Assembly (NCBI RefSeq): GCF_000006565.2
Contig: NC_031467.1
Span: 1,507,613-1,571,612, forward strand
DNA length: 64,000 nucleotides
Direction: 5' to 3'
DNA from: Toxoplasma gondii ME49
Lineage: Eukaryota > Apicomplexa > Conoidasida > Eucoccidiorida > Sarcocystidae
Shown piece by piece: positions 58,801 to 64,000 of the stretch. Position numbers and translations under genes: made by a program. Below the pieces are notes generated by a model. That model ran no database searches, was not told the DNA's origin, and worked only from the letters and a program-made list of their open reading frames with translations. Position 1 is the stretch's first letter. Every line of letters begins with the position of its first letter.

Positions 58801-61800
58801 TATGGTCGTTTTTCTGCTCATTGGCATGCATGCTCGTACTTCCTTCACAAAATTGCTTCTGTGTAGATAAATGGAAATCGACAGGGGGGTTTTGACTGTG
58901 AAACGTAGGCAGAACGTCCGCGCCTCTCTCGTTGCCTCTGGACAACACCGAGTCGGGCATTAACAAAATCGGTCGTGCTTGTTGTGTGCGCTGCTAGGGT
59001 GTCTCCTCGCGGATGTGCTGAGGCACTGTGGCTTTGGCGAGGAGGAAGCGAGAAGGCTGGGCATTCGACATATCCACTTCGAAGGCCAGTGAGTAAACGT
59101 GTGGTAGGAGATAACAGGGAGAAAAACCGAAAGTAGGTAGGACCTATCCGGAGTGTCAAATCCAATGAAACGGACACGCACATGCGCTACTTTGAAGCGG
59201 GGTGGGAAGTCACCTCAGCGAATGAATGAATTTCACGTCTTCATCTAATGATCCGTCTCTCATATCCTCAATACTTTTTTTTCGTCTCCGACCACGTGCA
59301 CACATCACGTCGGCTCGCTGCATTTCACTTCTTGATGGAATTAGGTAAGTTACCCTCATCATCTCTCTCACACGGTGTGGGCGGCTGATCTGTTTTCTTT
59401 TTCTCCACACGCCAGCGACTGTGATCCTCTAACACACACTTACTATGCGGCTTCAATTCCGATTCACCGAGCTCTTTTAGGGCAAACAGTCGGTGGAGGG
59501 GAACCGGCAGACCCTTTTTGCTCGACTACGAGTTTCGGCAGTCGAGATGTTCTTCTCGTCTACGAAATGAATGGCCAAGACCTCCCGATTGACCACGGAG
59601 CTCCAGTCCGTGTGCTGGTTCCTGGGACTGTGGGCGCGCGATCGGTAAAGTGGCTAAAAAAGATAACACTCAGTCCACGAGAGTGCGGCTCACACTGGCA
59701 ACAACAGGATTACAAGTACGGCAACTCACTGTTCAGAGAAAACAGTCGCGCAAAATTTGAGTATGAAGGGGTTGGAGTGTCACACACGAGTTGCTCCAAA
59801 CGATGAACAGGCTGAGCGAAGACACCCTGGCGTATCAGATGCTTTCAAACACCGGTAGCAGAGTGATTCTGTCAGTGTAGCAAAAGACAAAATAAGATAA
59901 GAAGTTGAAAATCCTGAGAAAGGTTAACCAAAATAGAGATCCTCCGAAAAAACACGGAGATAAGCATCCCAAAGGGGGGGGGGAGAGCACCTTCGAGGGT
60001 AAGTGAGGTGCCAAGTGCTTGCGGCACTGCAGCATTTTGATAGAACGGGCATTCGCGCTTGTTTTACGGCGGATGTGCCGGAACTAGGAGGAAAACAAGC
60101 GAATCCTGAAAAGCAACTGGGGAAGAAATGAAGGAAGTGAAGCCTCACAATGAACTTCCTGAACGTACTCGAGGGTGGAGTCACAGAACAGACTGCGGCT
60201 GAACAACACATATGCCGAATGGGGCATTCCTGAAGTACCTCCGAAACGCCGTGAAGACAGAAACTCAGAATTAGGAGACAGGATCATTATAGATGCTTTC
60301 GAGCACCGAAATAGAGATATATTCAACATGATAGAGGGGACAAGAGAGGAAGGCTGGAATGGTGAGTTACCAACGTGACAAGCAACGTAAGTGATCCCAT
60401 TAAAATCAGCAGAAGACTTACCGTAACTGTTCTGGGTGAAGGGAAGTGCATGCTGTTGAGCACTTGGATTCCTCCACTTTCAACCAAGTTTCAGAGAAGA
60501 AATCAAACGAAACGGTAGAGGGCAGGAAGTAGAAACAGAAGAAGCTGCTTACAGAGAAGGAAGGAGCATGAGAGTGATCTAAAGAGCAAGTACCGGTGCA
60601 ACGTCAATTGCGAGTACAGGACGGAGCGAGGCCACCGAACAAGGCTGGGACACCCGTAGGAAGCATTCTTCTCTTTCGTCTGTTTTCTGTTGCCACAACT
60701 TAGAATCATGTCACCTTCGGACGAGCCTTCAAATACGGATGAATGGAGATCCAAGCCTTCTATTGTGGACCTTCCCGTCCAGTCGGCTATTTGTCTCCCA
60801 ACTTCAGAATCAATTCTGCCTCCTGGCACAGAAGAAGTCGATCTAAAGTAAGCGCCCCGTTTCTTCATCCAATTAACTGTGACAGAGGACAAACGATCTC
60901 ACCTTTTTATCTGTTCATGGTCTTGTAGTGCCTCATGGGTCCCTCTCGCTATGTCTCTCGTGAGGCCCGTATCCGGAAACGTGAGCCGGTGATTGAATGT
61001 ATTCAGGAATCCCGAAGTGCATCTCATACATGTGTAACTGTAAGTATCTACAAAGGAAAGGCTCGACATGCGTAGATCTGCACACATTGTGTACACCTGC
61101 CTGCAGGTGTGCGGGTATCTAAATGAGCAAGAAAATTTTCTTTAACTGCTCTCCTACGTTTGAACGAACACTTGTATCTGGAGCGGCGAACCCGAAGAAG
61201 TAGCGAAGTACACGTACATCTGTCTAACTCAGTTTTCGCCAGGTCATACATACAAATCTACTGTTGTGTTTCTCTGTTGATCCGTTTTTCGACATTGCAT
61301 GCCAAAAGCAACTGGGATACCTTCTGTCTGAGGGCGAGCGTCCCGCGATAGTGTCTGCATCTTCAAGAATTCCACGATGTATGGCTCCAAAGAATACAGG
61401 GTCGAAACGTTAGCCATTCACGGTGCAGAGGAAATTCCATCGCAGAGAACCCTCCACCCAAAGGTGCATCGTCACTCGGTATCGATGACAACAGAACGCT
61501 CTTTTCGGTTGCCGCTGTCGCCTCGTTCGAGGCAACAGGACGACGCCGATGACTTCATAAATCCCCATCTCTTTGCAGACAATTTCAGAAACATCCATCC
61601 CTTCGAATGCCGTTCCTCAGGGGCTATGCATGGTGTGGAGGAGGACGGAGTGTCGTGCGTGTAGATGTGTCTCTGGATGGCGGAGAGACCTGGACGGAAG
61701 CAGAACTTCAGCGTCGTCCCAGCGGGAAGGAAAACGAAGAAGAGGCAGGGACGAAGATGGAGAACCAGGCAGACGGAACACACGAAGAAAAGGCGTGGTC

Positions 61801-62819
61801 ATGGTAAGAGAAGATCGAAGAGAGTTCGACCTCCTCGGAAACAAGGCCACCCTGTTTTTCCGGCGTATGAATTCGATCGTGATAGACTAAACGTCTGAAA
61901 CTGAAACAGACACGGTGCTGCTCACGACAGGGCGACACAGGAAAATAACTGGAGAGTCACAGAAGGCAAGAAAACGGGGAATCCGCAACCCTCGGGTCGC
62001 AGGGTCGGTTGCGGCGACTCCTTAAAGTAAAGAAATACTGAAAGGGGTGAAGGAAATCTTTTTTGCACCCTGTGGATTTGTCAGCCCACCCGCCTTTGCA
62101 GCACTGTTCACCCGAATTCAAGACCATGCTTGTAGTGCTTCAAGGATACACAATTGCGTAGATGTAGATGGATCCGTAGACCGACACATGACAGGCTAGA
62201 AGAACAAATGGCCAGAATGGCAAAACCGAGACAGGTGTGGCACGTATATAGATCTAGGAATGCATATTAAAGTTGTTTACTTTTTAGGTTTTTTTCGTAA
62301 AGGTTCGACTGTGCCTCTATTCTTTTTATTTCCGTGATACGTACGCATTCTTACTTTGTGTAACTATACATGAACCATGTTTGCCGTTTCTTCCCCTTAA
62401 CGATCCGCGTCGTCTCCCGAGGCCTCAGCAATATCATGGCTGATCCGTCTCCATCTTATTTTTTCATCCTGGACAGGGTTCTCTGGACAGCCACACTTCC
62501 TCTCCCGACGCCTGAGGTTCTGTCTGCTATAGCGGCTTCGTCGTCCTTTTCTTCTGGAACAAAGGGCCAGCACAGTGACTCCTTGAGTAACTCTGCTTCT
62601 CCGCCAAAAGAGGGAAACGAGAAAAAGCTGGGCTGGAATCTTATTCCTGTCCATGCGGTCTGTCGCGCGGTCGATTCACAAAGCAATTCACAACCGGAGT
62701 CATGCAAGCCAATTTGGAACGTCCGTGGGTGTGTCAATAACTCCTGGCATGCCGTGACATTCTACGTGTCGCCTCTCCTTGCGAAGAAAAGCGCCTCACG
62801 ACCAAACGGGAAAGATTAA
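55874..62819 (+). CDS. SUOX: Sulfite oxidase, cytochrome b5 plus molybdopterin domains
   Basis: Exons: 55874-57457, 58218-58404, 58755-58799, 58997-59087, 59416-59715, 60704-60847, 61621-61803 and 62477-62819 (TAA), giving 958 aa; every junction is phase-consistent and matches animal sulfite oxidase. ATG 55874 has a good context (AAAAATGAC). The first 70 residues are rich in Arg/Ser with almost no acidic residues, like a mitochondrial presequence. A hydrophobic segment (about 266-283, [18 protein letters not shown]) precedes the heme domain, as in the animal enzyme, where it sorts the protein to the intermembrane space. Cytochrome b5 domain: about 390-465, heme ligands His423 (HPGG) and His448 (YGQHN). 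Molybdenum domain: [25 protein letters not shown] with the Mo-ligand Cys573, GLEW, VYEMNG, RVLVPG. Dimerisation domain from about 757 ([42 protein letters not shown]). The enzyme oxidises sulfite to sulfate and passes electrons to cytochrome c. The N-terminal extension before the heme domain is unusually long. Confidence 0.96.
59974..59983. repeat. G10 homopolymer in a sulfite oxidase intron
   Basis: Ten consecutive G in the intron between the exons at 59416-59715 and 60704-60847. It is a likely length-variable or error-prone position, with no coding effect. Confidence 0.85.
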
Positions 62820-64000
62820 CAGGAAGCTGCAAACGACGCACCTACCGATTTTCGATAGCTGCGAGTTTGAGGTAACTCCCAAACAGTAAACGATATTCTC
62901 CCAGGCCATTTCGTGGCACGTGTGCCGGCTTTATGAAACACACAACCATCAGCTGGAGTGTTTCAGGCGTATGAGATCCTGTGTATGTATACACCTGCTC
63001 TACTCTTTTTGTCCTGTAGCTGACAGCTTGTGTGTGACCGCTGTGTATTTTAGCAGACGAAAGAACAAGCATGTGAAATTGGAAGTGTCTGTGTGGCCAC
63101 AAGTTTTATCCAGAAGTCCGTCCACGCATAGTTCTCCCATATCTGTAATAGTACAACAGGTGGAGTGCCGTGCTGCCTAGCTCAAGATGATTTTGCAGGC
63201 TATCGCACACAAAACATCTCCTGAACTACAGTGGAAACCAGACAAAGGATTCGTACAAACCTGGACTGATGAGTGTTTGCGAGTAAATAAACGTTCAAAA
63301 ATGTAAAGTGCTACACCGCTGTGAAAGTTCCTGGTCGAGGAAAAAAACTAGATCTAGAGAAACAAAGAGCGCGTTCAATGAAAGGACAACCCGAGCGACT
63401 TCCACCCCCGGAGCGGAAGTGTTTCCCCATTGGCTGGAGCTGATTTCTTTCCTCGATTCCATGCTGGTTACAGCGCGTATCGCTTTTCCCACGCAACAGA
63501 CACGTCGCTCTCAAAACAAAAAGTAAACAGGCCAAAGCACCACTTGCAACGACGGCACACGAAAAGAGGTAGAACGCAGTCACACTTCTTGCGGCGGGCG
63601 CGCTATAAAGAATTGCTGAGATCTCGCGCTTGCGAAAAAACAGCACAGATATACCTCTGCGCCAGAGTCAAACGAGAGGTCATTCGACGTCTAGTCTCGA
63701 AGGTAATTTAAAGGAACGGATCACAAAAGACAGAAACGTAGCCACTTGCATACGCGTACATAAGTGAAGTTATTTGTGAGTACGCAGGGTGTAGATCACC
63801 GAGCTTGGATTCGTTTAACGCACGCCACCGTCGCACGCAGAGACCGGGCAGAAAGAGCATAGACGAAAAAAACAAAGCACCAAGGGTAGGACACACAGAA
63901 GACGAAGCGAGCAGTGCGGACGGCTTGACTTTCTTCCCCCGTTTTCCGTGCCAGCAAGTGACCATCAATCTAAATCATACGGAGGGAGATTGACACTTTC
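62820..64000. other. Right-edge interval without a supported gene
   Basis: This begins with the sulfite oxidase 3' UTR. The open frames (up to about 110 codons) mostly lack ATG and show no domain. A gene starting or ending beyond the right edge could reach into it, but I see nothing that supports one. Confidence 0.45.

Noticed and set aside
20647..61305. Scattered TGCATGC palindromes (ApiAP2-type motif)
   Set aside because: Most copies I noticed fall in exons or introns rather than in the three divergent promoter intervals, so I do not call them regulatory sites.
61377..61620. Possible extra sulfite oxidase exon before GYAWCGGG
   Set aside because: Direct joining of 60847 to 61621 gives VDLKGYAW, matching the family without a gap.
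63308..63711. Overlapping 70-110 codon frames near the right edge
   Set aside because: Both strands are open over the same stretch, there is no ATG in good context and no domain.

Overview
The window looks like nuclear DNA of a tissue-cyst-forming coccidian (Apicomplexa), most likely Toxoplasma gondii or a close relative such as Hammondia or Neospora. The evidence is moderately GC-rich coding sequence, large hypothetical proteins rich in Ser, Arg and Glu, many 100-2000 bp introns with GT-AG ends, intronic TA microsatellites, and a myristoylated calcium-dependent protein kinase (CDPK). The species is inferred from style and gene content, not from a database match. I saw no bacterial-type features, RNA genes, CRISPR arrays or transposons.

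Layout, left to right: (1) 1-873, minus: the 5' part of an unrecognised gene that runs off the left edge. (2) 874-3300: divergent intergenic region. (3) 3301-12085, plus: a three- or four-exon gene for an unrecognised protein of about 2400 residues. (4) 12086-18878: 6.8 kb convergent interval with no supported gene. (5) 18879-30170, minus: a 16-exon CDPK-family gene (545 aa) with an altered catalytic loop and uneven EF-hands. (6) 30171-32255: divergent intergenic region with a 26-bp minisatellite. (7) 32256-47827, plus: an 8-exon gene for an unrecognised giant protein (3642 aa) with a Cys/Ser minisatellite, a short helical linker and a 19-residue charged repeat. (8) 47828-49385: convergent interval. 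(9) 49386-53090, minus: a 7-exon TTC4/Cns1-type Hsp90 co-chaperone (433 aa). (10) 53091-55873: divergent intergenic region. (11) 55874-62819, plus: an 8-exon sulfite oxidase (958 aa). (12) 62820-64000: no supported gene.

Exons were joined by eye using GT/AG boundaries, reading-phase agreement at every junction and family alignment. For the CDPK, TTC4 and sulfite oxidase the spliced products match family architecture end to end, so those models are strong. The two large hypothetical genes rest on long open frames and matching phases. The genes do not form a pathway: they comprise a Ca2+ signalling kinase, a chaperone cofactor, a mitochondrial sulfur enzyme and three proteins of unknown function. 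Neighbours alternate in orientation, giving three divergent promoter intervals and two convergent 3' intervals.
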